A DNA stretch of 64,000 nt from Ophiobolus disseminans (taxonomy: Eukaryota; Ascomycota; Dothideomycetes; Pleosporales; Phaeosphaeriaceae). The notes beneath the pieces were generated by a model, which saw nothing but the letters and a program-made list of their open reading frames with translations, did no database searches and was not told the origin of the DNA. Shown in pieces: positions 21,908-33,400 of the stretch (position 1 is its first letter; each line of letters starts with the position of its first letter). A program made the translations under genes and the position numbers. The stretch spans positions 1,226,414 through 1,290,413 of the forward strand of contig MU006227.1 in NCBI GenBank assembly GCA_010093685.1, in the 5' to 3' direction.

Positions 21908-22897
21908 ATGAAGCATTTCGCAGCTCTAGTAGCCGGTGTTCCGCTTGTGGCCGCCCATGGCTTCGTGCAAAACGCGACGATCGGAGGAAAGGAATATGAT
22001 GTGCGTCTTTCTGAGCCGTGTATTTTGCGACAGATTGAAAGCTAATACGAATGGCAGTTCTACCACGTATATGCCATTATCTCCAGAGATCGCATCGCAA
22101 CAGCTGACCGTCCCGGAAGCCATATCAAGATCCCTACATGGACCCTGCTGTTAGTCATACCTTTCAGAAGAATCTTGCATCAAGCTCACGCCGCGTAGCC
22201 CGCTCGCATAAGTCGTGAGATCCAGGGCAACTTCCCTATCGAAAACGCATCGCTCATCGACCTTGAATGCGGTGGTAACACGACCGGCGGCATCTTCGGA
22301 TCCAAGCCTGCAGCAGTACATGCCCTAGCACCTGCTGGCTCGACTGTCAATCTGCGATGGACGGCATGGCCCGAGAGCCACCAAGGTCCGCTCATAACTT
22401 ACATGGCGCGATGCCCCGATACTGGTAAGTCAATACCCATCAGCCCAAACGACAAACCCGCGACAGTGAAAGCTAACACAAAACACCCAGGATGCAACAC
22501 CTACACCCCCTCCTCTTCCACTCCCAGCTGGTTCAAAATCGCCCAAGACGGCCTCCACAGCACCTCCCCCGACTGGCTCCAGAATCAATGGGGCCTGACG
22601 CCACTCATCAGCGCGCCCAACGCCGGCGTAAACTACACCATCCCCGCGTGCCTGAAGCCGGGGTATTACCTCGTGCGCCACGAAATCATTGCCCTGCATA
22701 GCGCGTATAACGAGGGCGGCGCACAGTTTTATCCAGGGTGCCACCAGCTGGAGGTTAGTGGGAAGGGAGCGAGGGTGCCGACGGAGGGCTTGGTGGGGTT
22801 TCCGGGGGCGTATGGGAGCAGGGATGAGGGGTTGGTGTATAGTATTTATAATGGGGCGCCGTATAGGATTCCGGGGCCGAAGGTTTTTGAGTGTTAG
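21908..22897 (+). CDS. AA9 lytic polysaccharide monooxygenase (secreted)
   Basis: Five exons (21908-22000, 22058-22066, 22120-22149, 22199-22424, 22491-22897) give 254 residues. The second exon is only 9 nt (FYH); with it the protein reads KEYDFYHPYQDPYMDPAPAR, exactly the AA9 pattern. The signal peptide is residues 1-16, so mature His1 (H17) is the first histidine-brace ligand. The second is His105 in WPESHQGP, and Tyr200 in AQFYPGCHQ is the axial tyrosine. The ISRxI and ECGG(N) segments are present. The enzyme is copper-dependent and oxidatively cleaves cellulose or related glycans outside the cell. There is no carbohydrate-binding module. It fits a plant-associated or litter-degrading lifestyle. 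Confidence 0.92.
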
Positions 22898-23277
22898 GAT
22901 GGGGTAGATAGGGGATTTGGTTGGATAAAGATGGGAGATAGAGTAAATTTGGAAGACGCGAGTTCAAATATCTCGAGGAAAGACTGCAGACTACCGAGGT
23001 AGCTATAACGAACAAGTGCGTTTGCCGACTGGCCTTGAAGCTCTCTCAGCTTCGCCAACATGTGACATAGCTTTAAGTTTGGCAAAGAAAAATAAGGAGT
23101 CATTGGCATGAGATGCTATGTTGCATGGAGGAGTTGAGCTTGCGCGTGCCAGATGGCGGTCACAACCTGCCGAGGTCTGTGCTCACTAGCGCCAAACATT
23201 CGTCACAATTGTCACATCCTCCGCTGCAATACTCACTTGACAACTTATGCGCACATCTGGGTTCCTTGAGGTAAAAC
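22898..23277. other. Intergenic, no gene seen
   Basis: 380 bp between the LPMO stop and the next start on the same strand. No gene-like signal is visible. Confidence 0.4.
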
Positions 23278-24679
23278 ATGATGGAGGAAGCTGAAGACAG
23301 GATTGCTCTCAGAGTGCAAGCGTTGAGCGATCTAGAGCTTGCCGTGCTTATTTGCCTGGTCGCGGAGCAGCACTGCATTATCGAAGCAGACGCGGAGTCA
23401 ACGAAGGATGTCGCGGAGGAATTGAAGTTAGTGAGTGGGACATCTCAATATCAACACCATTGAGAGCTAACACCAATAGATTGCAGGTGGTGTCTTTGGC
23501 CTCACCTGTGCGGTGCTGGAATGCAACGAACACACCACGCTCGACGATTTTGGAAGTAGTATTCTTGTCACCGAGGATGGAGACGACTACTTTAACAGCA
23601 AATTCGTGAGGCCAAAGGGCGAGGTAATTTTTGATCAGTCTAACGGATGCATATAGCTTACGTGGTAACCAGTTCTCGTCGATGTCAGAATCACCACGAT
23701 CAAGCAACCGGAGGATATCCAAGTCTCCAAGACCATTCAGCCCACAGGATAGCGGAAGAATCGCAAACATTGTAATTGCAAAGAATTTAAATGCAGCAAG
23801 CTCGCAAGTTCAGATTCAGGCTCTCGAGGTACGATGGCCAAAAAAAAGTTTAGGGTTGTCGCTCACGTTGGGACAGCTCATGCGAGGGAAGCGCAACTTC
23901 TCACGCACCGCAGTTCATGCGGCACCAAGGCCTTTCCTGTTCATTGCACTCAACTCCAGCGAAATCTCTCGTATGGCAGTGCATCTGGTATGTCCTCCTA
24001 TCTCGGAGGGGCCACCCCGATCTAACAAGCTATAGAACGATCAGTTCTTCATTTCTCACAAACACCAAGACGATGATGGTCTGCCCAACCTCGAAGACCT
24101 GAATGCTAAAGAGCTGCCGTCCGATGATGATGCATCGACTTCATCAGTAGTGCATACGCCTCCCTTTGCGCATGCTAAGGCCAAGTCACAGGCTATTTGG
24201 TTCTCATCCGAGGTGAGCCGATACATTCTCGTGGGGCAACAGCAGGCTAACAAGGCAGGATCTCGCCCTTCTTACATCACGTATGGCTGATGTCAAGATC
24301 AGTTCAGAGGTCCGAGCGTACCTACACAACATTGTGGTGTTCATGAGGTTGCACCGAGCCGTTGCAGGAGGGATATCTGCGCTGGCTACTCGACACTTCA
24401 ATACATTGGCACAGTACGTTAGTGTTATATGTGATTCTTCAATATGCTAACAGTCACAGTGCCCTTGCTCCTCTCCACGGTCTCGACTACATATCGCCAT
24501 CCTTAGTCGCCCTTGCGGCAGGCAAAATTTATCCACACCGCATCATCATCACTGCACCCGAAAACGAGCGAAGTATGCAGTGGGGCAGTTCTCTGGAAGC
24601 CGTAAAGGCAGTACTGGATGGTGTGACGGTGGAAGAGGTTGTGGAAGAAGTGCTCCAGTCGGTGGAGGTGCCACTCTGA
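23278..24679 (+). CDS. Fungal magnesium-chelatase-like protein
   Basis: Seven exons (23278-23430, 23480-23623, 23673-23828, 23877-23987, 24036-24212, 24259-24413, 24460-24679) give 371 residues, all introns 46-49 nt. It matches a family widespread in filamentous ascomycetes and usually annotated as Mg-chelatase-like: LELAVLICLVAEQHCIIEA, VFGLTCAVLECNEHTTLDDF, IANVIIAKNL, VQIQALELMR, APRPFLFIAL, HKHQDDDGLPNLEDL, LAPLHGLDYISPSLVALAAGKIYPHR and the tail ENERSMQWGSSLEAV. I do not see a canonical Walker A box. The fungal role is unknown; fungi do not make chlorophyll, so the name describes distant similarity only. The frame is intact throughout, which argues for a working gene. Confidence 0.75.
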
Positions 24680-25097
24680 TCGCTCCCACCAACCCCCAAA
24701 CGGAATGCAGCAGTTATCGATGCCTCAAATGATTTGAGCAAGAGCTCAGTCAGGACGCGGGACGCTGACATCATCAGCCGAAAATGGGTGATTGGTGTTG
24801 CGGGGCTGTCCCTGCCCCACGGCTTTTGCGCGCCGAGGCGACGCGGCGATTCTTGTGCCTCGACGTCTGCACCGTCGAAGTACAAAGCCGTGGAAGAGCC
24901 TTTTGTCTCGCTCATTTGCTCTCACGATAGTCAATGCCAACCAGCATGGCTTCGAATTATTTCGAACTTCTGGCTCCTGGCATAAAAGATGCTGCCGAGG
25001 TATTTAGTGGTCTCCAAACGTCATCACGACGCGTTCGCTGCTAACATCCTCTCTGGAAAACGAGCCTGGGGACCAAGACACCAAGAGCCTTCACAGC
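24680..25097. other. Intergenic, no gene seen
   Basis: 418 bp upstream of the NAD kinase. A short open frame from ATG 24947 (MASNYFELL) was considered as an earlier exon, but the 25098 start gives a better join. Confidence 0.35.
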
Positions 25098-26628
25098 ATG
25101 AACAGCCATGACGACGCCCTCGAGGTGGGGATGCCCTGTTCTGAAACCCACCTTCTCTACTCACAAGTAGCTGTAGGTCGTCTTCGAGGGCGATTTTGTC
25201 CACCGTCGCAAAGCCTCCCTTGCACCCCCACCCGGCTCAAAAATGACGCGCCCCGAAAATGGCCGTCGCACGACCGCCTGCATCGTGCATTCACTCCTCG
25301 AGAAGCACGACGGCGTGAAGATGGAGGACCACGATGCGTCATACGAGGGTCTCTCGCAGGAGAGGCGCATGGACAAGGACCCACACGCACATGCCGAGCA
25401 GACACAGCACTCGCGCTTGTTGACCAAGAAGCAGATTTCGGACATGGCATTTGGGATACGGGAACTGTCCAAGAAGCTGGCACAGATCAGGCTGAAGCTG
25501 CACGTCAAGAATATCTTCATCCTGGGCAAGGCACACGACGTGACGTTGATCAAGCACTCGCGGGAGGTCACAGACTGGCTACTGACTAAGGATGCGAACT
25601 ACAAAGTGTATGCTATGCAGAGAACAGGAATGGTGCTGAGGACTGACATCGTATAGCTACATCGAGTCCACCCTCGAGGACAACGACATCTTCGACGCCG
25701 CGGGTCTGCTCGAGAAGAACCCGGAATATCAGGGCCGCTTGAAGTACTGGACGAACGAGCTGTGTGCTCACAAGCCGCAGACATTTGACATCGTCCTCGC
25801 TGTAAGCACAAACACACTCAGACATGGCATTGGCTAATGAATGAACAGCTCGGTGGTGATGGCACCGTCCTGTACGCATCCTGGCTCTTCCAGCGCATCG
25901 TCCCTCCTGTCCTCGCCTTCTCGCTCGGCTCATTAGGCTTCCTCACGAAATTCGACTTCGAACAATACCCCCAGTCTTTGTCGCGTGCCTTTGAAGAGGG
26001 CATCACCGTGAGCCTCCGCCTGCGCTTCGAAGCCACCGTCATGCGCGTCCAGGAACGAGACGGCAAAGATCGAGACCTAGTCGAAGAGCTGATTGGCGAG
26101 GAGGCCGAGGACCATCACACGCACCGGCCCGACGGAACGTACAACATACTCAATGAGGTGGTGGTGGACCGCGGCCCGAATCCCACCATGTCGAGCATCG
26201 AGCTGTTTGGTGACGATGAACACTTCACGACGATCCAGGCAGATGGCATATGCGTGTCAACACCCACTGGTAGTACGGCCTATAACCTCGCAGCAGGAGG
26301 GTCGCTGTGTCATCCAGACAACCCAGTCGTCCTAGTCACGGCCATATGTGCGCATACGCTATCTTTCCGACCGATCATCCTGCCAGACACGATTGTATTG
26401 CGCGTCGGCGTGCCATACGATGCGAGAACCAGCTCGTGGGCAAGTTTCGACGGCCGAGAAAGAGTCGAGTTGAAGCCTGGTGATTATGTGACCATCAGTG
26501 CGTCCAGGTTCCCTTTCCCTAGTGTTTTGCCTTTGAATAGAAGGAGAACAGATTGGATTGAAAGTATTTCGAGGACGTTGCAGTGGAATTCGAGACAGAA
26601 GCAGAAGGCGTTCAAGGAGTGGAACTGA
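25098..26628 (+). CDS. NAD kinase (ATP-NAD kinase, Utr1-like)
   Basis: Four exons (25098-25124, 25177-25607, 25657-25801, 25849-26628) give 460 residues. The last exon opens with the signature LGGDGTVLYASW (residues 202 onward), followed by SLGSLGFLTKF, the NE/D nucleotide contact region LNEVVVDRGP, the ADGICVSTPTGSTAYNL substrate motif and CAHTLSFRPIILPD. These identify the enzyme that phosphorylates NAD+ to NADP+, normally cytosolic in the Utr1 type. Upstream, the basic regulatory region includes MTRPENGRRT and LLTKKQISDMAFGIRELSKKL. I chose the 25098 start because the 9-codon exon MNSHDDALE splices in frame to VVFEGDFVHRRKASL through a 52-nt intron; an alternative start is M25243. Confidence 0.9.
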
Positions 26629-26977
26629 TGTTGGAAAGACGACAGTGCGTTGCTCATCTTACACCTATCAATGATCTTCACGGAACCTGGCTCCGAGACT
26701 CACCTTCGCGATATGGGTTGTGTGGTACATGCACTGACCAACTGAATGATTCAAGAACAAGAGTGTGTGTCACGTCGTACGGTGACTCGAGCGGCATTGT
26801 ATGTCACGAAACAGTCAGAGTGACTCCCACTTCCTGATTCCGATTTGGGGAGACAGTACATCCAACTGTTGCTTTCGAGCATCGATAAGTACATACCTTA
26901 CTACTATCAGTATCCAAGTTACTACGAAACCGAGACCCATTGTGAGAAACTGTGAAATCAGCGGTGAGAGTGGAATC
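26629..26977. other. Intergenic, no gene seen
   Basis: 349 bp between NAD kinase and the C2H2-type gene; nothing recognisable. Confidence 0.4.
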
Positions 26978-28697
26978 ATGGTCAAGACTACTTATTCGCC
27001 CGACGAGGCGAGGGAAATTGAGGTTCGCGACATCGCTGAAGCAACTATCACTTGTCGTCTGTGCCTCCATCGCTGTTTACACATCAAGAGCCTGATACAC
27101 GACGAGTGGGCGAAGCGTCGGCTCCAAGACCTTATTTCCTGGGATTCTGGGTTGGAAGCAATGAACTTCGGCCACTTTTCTTTGGACAGTCGTTCGAATG
27201 TGAAGCCGCGCCTACGAGACTTTACCTTCAATCTTCTGATATCATTTCGAGTATCAATCGACCATTGCGCCGATCTTGGTGACTATTCTTCCACGATCAT
27301 TGTCGCTGTAAATCGTCTAACCTGTCAGTAGGTAATCAACACGACTATTTTGAGAAGCAAGATTCTGATCAACACCATGCACTCAGCGCGAGGGTAGACA
27401 AGCTTATACAACGTACATAGGAAAGCGATGCGCCGACAAGCAATTGCATTGACTGCACAATGCTTAGGAAAGCGATGAAGACTACCGACGCAATTAGTGA
27501 GGTCCTGTTCGGACTAGAGGTCTTGATTCGGAGAGTATACTTGAATTCCCGCCTATTCGAAGCCGACGAGAATCTTGATCCCTTCGATCCCCAGCATTGC
27601 GAGTTTAGGGATCACCTTCGTCAAACCATACTTTCTCGTTTTGCTTATCTGGAGGTTCCTCGTCCCTTGCCTTCAGGCAATATCATGCTCTACCTACGCA
27701 AACTAGTTTTTGCTAGTTTGGGAAAAGAAGAAACGAGAAGGAGGAAATGCAAAAGAAATCGAACTGATTAAAGGGACAAGAGCGCTTGCAGGTGTACAGG
27801 AGCGATTGGTAATGGCGAATCTCAGGCGTGCGCACCGCTTCGAATATTCACGCAATCATACGCAACAGGAAGAAGATCTGCTTATGCCTCTATGCCAGCT
27901 CACCAACAGCGATCAAGAACAGCCAACGCATCAAAATGACGCTCAGATCCCAGTGGATGCAATTTCTGGCACGTCATCAGGCCCTGATCGTGAAGTACAA
28001 AGCGACTCGCTAGATGAACCAGATACAACCTTCACTTGTACTACTCCAGGATTCGAATACTCAGCAAGCTCGATCGCATCAGCCTTAAACTCAGTCATGA
28101 GTAGCGGCATACACCTCAAAGCATCTTCCTATCGACCATATTCGAACAAGTGGTCAACAAGGTTTGTAGTAAACTACCCACCCCCGCCGCAACTCAGCCC
28201 AGAGACACGTACATTCCGCTGTCCATGTTGTTTTCAACTTCTTCCACGGTTATTTGCGGATGATATGGCTGAGTGGAGGTCTGTTATGTTTCATACTCCA
28301 AGATCATAGGTAAGCTCGAATAACGAAACACAGGCACCACATTCAACACGACGTAGCACCCTATGAATGCGTACTACACAACTGTCCTAGTCCTGATGCT
28401 TTGTTCGTCGAGAAAGTCGCTTGGGTAAAGCACATGGAAAACGAGCACAACGCTGCACCACACTGGGAATGTAAGTTTGATGAATGCGACAACAGCAAAG
28501 TGTACGCCACAGAGGAAAAGTACGCGAAACACTTCCATAAAGTGCATCCCACAGCTCAAGTCGGGCGTTCGCTGCCCAGATTCTTCAAGTTTTGGATGAA
28601 GACTTCGCCGGTCGAGATTGCGGCTTGTCTTTTGTGTGATCGGGCGGAGAAGCACGGTGGAAAGTCGAAAGATATACTGATTGATCATGTTGCGTAA
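26978..28697 (+). CDS. C2H2-type zinc-finger-like protein of unknown role
   Basis: A multi-exon fungal protein. The N-terminal part (MVKTTYSPDEAREIEVRD..WDSGLEAMNFGHFSLDSR) has the look of the helical head found on many fungal C2H2/NLR-associated proteins. The middle includes DAISEVLFGLEVLIRR and VQERLVMANLRRAHRFEYSRNH, with a low-complexity acidic region after it. The C-terminus has CPCCFQLLP, then after a 55-nt intron (28279-28333) HHIQHDVAPYECVLHNCP, WVKHMENEHNA and CKFDECDNSKVYAT..HFHKVHP, a series of Cys/His pairs like degenerate C2H2 fingers, ending at DHVA. Junctions at about 27265-27470 and 27700-27790 are not fully resolved; the latter involves a frame change. Such proteins may bind nucleic acid, but no function is known to me. 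Confidence 0.65.
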
Positions 28698-29170
28698 CAT
28701 GTACATGAGTTTGCGCTAAAGTCTGTGCAGGGGACGAAGAGGATTGGAAACGGGATTGGATCTGAAAATGTTTGAGTAATAGTTGTAGGAAATTTCATGG
28801 TTTTTGGGACTGATTTGATATGACTTCTATGAGTATACGTCTTGAGGAAGCTATTATTTTGGAGCGCAGTCGAGGGTGGAGACAATTGGTGCGATGACGA
28901 GAGTAGCTGAAATGATAATAGTAGAAAGATCGGGTCGTGATCAGTCACCGAATATAGAAGGCTCTATACATGCTTTCGCCGAACATGAACACTCATCCAG
29001 TTTTGCCCCAATACCGCCTTAACCTAATCAGCAGGCCCAAAATGCGCCCGAACCAAATAATCCGGCAGTCCACGCTCTGCGCTTTCAAAAGCGGCATTTG
29101 TGCGCTCATACTACTTCGTCACCAGATTCTGCATATCGGAATCTGCGATAATAGCAGATAGCTAGTAGTA
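28698..29170. other. Intergenic, no gene seen
   Basis: No coding signal is supported. The minus strand downstream of the 90-bp repeat stays open to 29106 and belongs to the repeat-encoded frame described next. Confidence 0.35.
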
Positions 29171-29357
29171 CCGCGAGGAGAGCGATTAACTCCATTACCA
29201 CGAAGGGTACTGCCAGGAATATTAAGACGAAGACTAAGGTTGGGTTTGGGAATCGTCTGCCCGCGAGGAGAGCGATTAACTCCATTACCACGAAGGGTAC
29301 TGCCAGGAATATTAAGACGAAGACTAAGATTGGGTTTGGGAATCGTCTGCCCGCGAG
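29171..29357 (-). repeat. 90-bp tandem duplication, open in one frame
   Basis: Two copies of a 90-bp unit (29171-29260 and 29261-29350) differ at one base, and a third copy begins with CCGCGAG. Because 90 is a multiple of three, the minus strand reads straight through as a 30-residue hydrophobic repeat containing FPNPTLVFVLIFLAVPFVV and MELIALLAG. The downstream end is LLAICYYRRFRYAESGDEVV, with the stop at 29106. It looks like part of a small membrane protein, but I see no convincing start or upstream exon. Confidence 0.7.
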
Positions 29358-29713
29358 AGGAGTGGGGTATCTAGGACGTGAAACATGGTTCCTACTGTCT
29401 CTGTGCAGTAGTGCTGCAGGTGACTTTGCAAAAGAGCTCAGTACTTAGGTGACTGTGGTGATATGGATTGTTGGTGCGGTGGTGATGGAGGTTTGGATGG
29501 CGGATGTGGTGAGGAGGGCTTGCCGGATTGTGAAGGGTTGTTGCCATAATCGAAAGAATACGGACTCTCGCGTCAAGTAGCAGTCACTTGCACTTGGGAA
29601 CTTCACACTTCGTTGCACCGGACGACAGACACGCCGCCTGCAAATTCTGATTTCAAGCACCACCGGGAGATCCTACTACCATAAACCTTTCGCATACCCA
29701 TTCGTCTTCAACA

Positions 29714-30356
29714 ATGTCTGGTAGCGAAGCGATTTTCGCTTGGTTGGGAGATGGTCACGACCCTCGTATTGTCGTGTACTGTGTTCCTTTGATGATGACT
29801 AATGTGAATATGATAGGACTATTGAGGGAGATTGTGCAGATTGAGAAATTCGACGATGCGCTGCCCTTTGCGAGAGCGTCGGATACGAGTTTGCCGAGCG
29901 CGACGAATCTCGTGTTGCGATTCTGGACGGACGCCTCGGTATTCCAGTCCGGTACTGACTAGATAGGTCCCGTCGGTGCGGCCTTGGTATGACGTTGCGG
30001 CGAGATGTCACCAGGCATCAACGAGTGGAGCGGGAGAACTGCGCGCGATCGACATGGCATTGTGATATGCCGTGTTGCGTTATGCGCAGATGGATGCCGC
30101 GGATAAAGCCCGACTGCGGATCGAGGTGTTCTCGGACTCGACACATTGCTTGTCGAAGATCCAGCGAACCATGGATCCAGACGACGAGCACGAGGGGCCG
30201 CTCCTACGGAGCATCCATAAGGCGCTGCGACATCTGCCAAATGGCGTCAAGCAGGTCGCCATGTACTATTGTCTAGCGTACAGGGGCGTCGAGGGCAACG
30301 ATCGAGCAGATGGGACATCTAGGTTCGCGGCGTACGAAGCGTGGCGTGTCGAGTAG
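29714..30356 (+). pseudogene. RNase H-like domain relic
   Basis: Plus-strand fragments together resemble a small fungal RNase H-like protein: LRFWTDASVFQSG (acidic first strand), then after in-frame stops near 29960 and 29990 GPVGAALV, and from about 30072 LRYAQMDAADKARLRIEVFSDSTHCLSKIQ, ending VAMYYCLAYRGVEGNDRADG. The D in WTDAS, the D in FSDS and the GNDRAD segment match the positions of RNase H catalytic acids. Stops and a frame change mean that the unspliced copy is not functional. It may derive from a retroelement or from a solitary RNase H-like gene; unrecognised introns are the alternative. Confidence 0.5.
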
Positions 30357-30446
30357 AGAGTGCCTCCCCGTACAGATGGCGAGCTGGAATGGTCGGTGGT
30401 CACCCTCGACAAGCGTTGTTGGGACTAGAGTCATCCCGGGAAGGAA

Positions 30447-30454
30447 AACCCAGC
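30447..30454. repeat. Left target-site duplication of hAT element
   Basis: The 8-bp AACCCAGC immediately precedes the left terminal inverted repeat and is repeated exactly at 33599-33606. An 8-bp duplication is the hallmark of hAT insertion. Confidence 0.95.
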
Positions 30455-33400
30455 CAGCGCGTCCAACAGTCAGTACTACGACCGGCTACACCTACGGCTT
30501 ACTGCTTAGTAAGCCGTAAGTAGCCAGGTGTGAATGGGTGGGCCCGTAGGCGTAGGGGTGACGTTTTGGGAGCGTAGGTGGTGACGTTTTGGGAGCCGTA
30601 GCTACGGGTGTACGGGTATACGAGTGGGTGGTGAGGCTGAGGGATAGGAGGCGCGCCGGTGCGCTGAGAGGCCTGTTCTTGTCCGAAACTACACCCAATT
30701 TGTTAGCAATCTGAGACACGCTTGTGCCGGAGCCCGCCGGGGGGTGGCTGGGGGTGGCTGGGTGAACGTTCCCGCGTACATAGCAGCAACTGTACGCACC
30801 CAAATCGTCACCACAACCTCCATCTAGTATCAAAATGAGCAGCTCATCTTGCTCCCAAGTGCCTGCGCAGTCAGCCATCCCATCTATCTTCCATTCTGCA
30901 TCATCTCGTTGTCTTAAGAAAGCTCGTGCCACTACTCCTGCCTCTCCGGCTTCATCCTCGGCCTTGTTTGGAGTGACTCAAGAGCAGCCAACCGGTGATT
31001 ATTCAAGCGTTGGGGAACGTTTTGAGGTCAACTTTGGACACGTTTACCGGCAGAACAAGCTCCTAGAAAGCACCCGATTGTCGTACCGAGTGCGACACAA
31101 GAGCCAGCTGAATAGTAACCGCGAGCTAGCCCCAATTTGGCGTTATGGTGTTGAGTTATCGTACAAGGAGGAGGACGGGTCTCTTACGAAGCTGTGGCTC
31201 TGTCGGCAGTGCCACCTTTCTCGTACTCCAAACGATGCCAAAACGATCAATGGGACGGCCTATATAACCCAGCATCTCCGCAGCGTCCACCGTATTGATC
31301 CCGCGACGGGGTTGTTACCAGAGTCGCCAACTCCATCCCGTTTTTCGTCGCCGTTTGAAGCCGCGAAGGTTGCTGGTTCGGGGACAGTGATCTCTCACAC
31401 TCCGTGGCAAGAGGACGCTCTATAAGCCGCTCTTATTGATTGGGTGATCACTAGGGACGTTAGTTTTGGGACTGCAGTTGCACCATCTACAAGAGGGCTA
31501 CTAACCTGGAACCGGAGCAGTCTCCTCTACGCGCTGCCAAATTCGAAGTCAACAATCTCGCAGTACGTGCTTTCGACGCTAAAGGAGAGGCAGACGGAGG
31601 TGCGGACATTGTTGCGAGCAGCAAGGAGTAGGATAACGCTAAGTGTTGATGTGTGGACGTCAAGTAACCACCTTAGCTTCCTTAGTGTTGTGGCTCACTT
31701 TGCAGGTGCGTAGCTGCCCTACTTATACACCTAGATCTACGGCCTCTGTATGGCTTAGATAACTTTTTTATATGTTTTAGCGCCGCCGTAGCGTTGGACC
31801 CTGAGGAACACCAGAATCGCTAACGCGTCGCAGATGCCAACTTCAAACAACAAGATATTATTATCGCGTTTCGAAACCTCTACGGAGATCATACTGGGGC
31901 CGCCCAAGCATCTATCCTTCGCGCTGTACTTAATGAGTATAAAATATCCCGAAAGTTCCACTGCTTTGTTGGAGATAACGCGTCAAGTAACGACTCTACC
32001 CTCATCGACGGCCTCAACAAGCACCCGAACGTCAACATCAACTCGCAACACCGGATACGCTGCGCTGGCTATATTATTAACCTCATCGTTAAGGCAACAA
32101 TATACGGGAAGGGAGTGAGTAAATAGGAAGAGCAGCTCGCTGCTGCTGCTCCCCGGGAGCAGTTTCAGTTATTTAGAAAGATGGGTGTTGTAGGCAGACT
32201 TCATAATTTTGTGAATGCAATCTGCGTCTCTTATAAGCGTCGGGAGGCCTTTAATGAGGTGCAACAAGAGGTAAACAACGAGCTTCTGTACTCATTCAAC
32301 ACCTTAGAGCTGCGCCAAGATGGCGGTATAAGGTGGAACAGCGTATACCTTATGCTCCTTCGCTGCCTTGAGCTCAAACCTCACATCAACCGCTTCATCC
32401 GACACCAACAAGACCTCGACGACGTAGAAGACGATCCCAAAGACGCCGAATTCAATGCGCTACACGACAGGCTATCAGACGATGACTAGGATGACGTCGA
32501 GGAGCTTGTCGACTTTCTACAGGCGCTATATGAGATAACAAAGCGGCTTGAAGGCAACAACAGCGTGTCAGGTTTTAGATCACTTTGGCAGACTCTACCT
32601 AATTTACAGGCTCTGTGGGCTCATTATAGCGACGCTAAGGATACCACGACGAGCAGTTTTGTGTCCTCTGCGGTGTCGTTAGGCCTCGAAAAACTCAACA
32701 CCTACTTTGAGACTCTCATCATGGCCCCAGACGTCAGTTTTTACGCTATTGCTACCCTCCTCCATCCCCGGCTCCGCTTTAATTGGTTCCAGTCGCACTG
32801 GAAAAACTATCCTCCGTGGTACAAGAAAGCCCGCAAGTCACTCAAACGCGCCTTCAACGAGTACGTCACCGCCGACGTCGACTCTAAGGAGTCTCAGCAG
32901 TCGCAATTAACGCCTCCAACGCGCCGAAAAGTACCCAATAATAGCAACTACGACGACCTTTACGAGCGTACGATGGCGGTGGACGTACACCTCCTCACCA
33001 ACACCAAAAACAAGCGGCAGCGACGTGTAGGGCAGCTAGAGGAGTACTTTGAGTCGCTCGTAACAGACCTAACAGTGGGCAGTGAGGGCGACCTGGAGTT
33101 ACTCAACAACCCATGGGCTTGGTGGCTCCAAGTTGGCCGTAACCGCTATCCCATCCTCTTCAAGATCGCCACAGACTGCCTCTCTATCCCATCTACGAGC
33201 TGCAACTGCGAACGAGCTTTCAGCACCGCCCGACGTACAATTACTGACGACCGTAACGGGCTTAGCGGTGCTACAATTGAGGCTTTACAGCTACAGAAGG
33301 GGTGGCTGAGAAGAGACGTTGTGAAAAGCTCTCTTAAGGACCTCGAACAACTAGTGCAAAAACGCGACAAAAAACGCGACGCTGCAGTGGAAACGTCGCT

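Noticed and set aside
24947..25010. Earlier first exon for NAD kinase from ATG 24947
   Set aside because: Its frame does not splice cleanly into the kinase, whereas the 25098 mini-exon joins in frame through a 52-nt intron.
29171..29357. CRISPR-like or satellite interpretation of the 90-bp repeat
   Set aside because: Only two units without spacers, in a eukaryotic genome; it is a simple tandem duplication.
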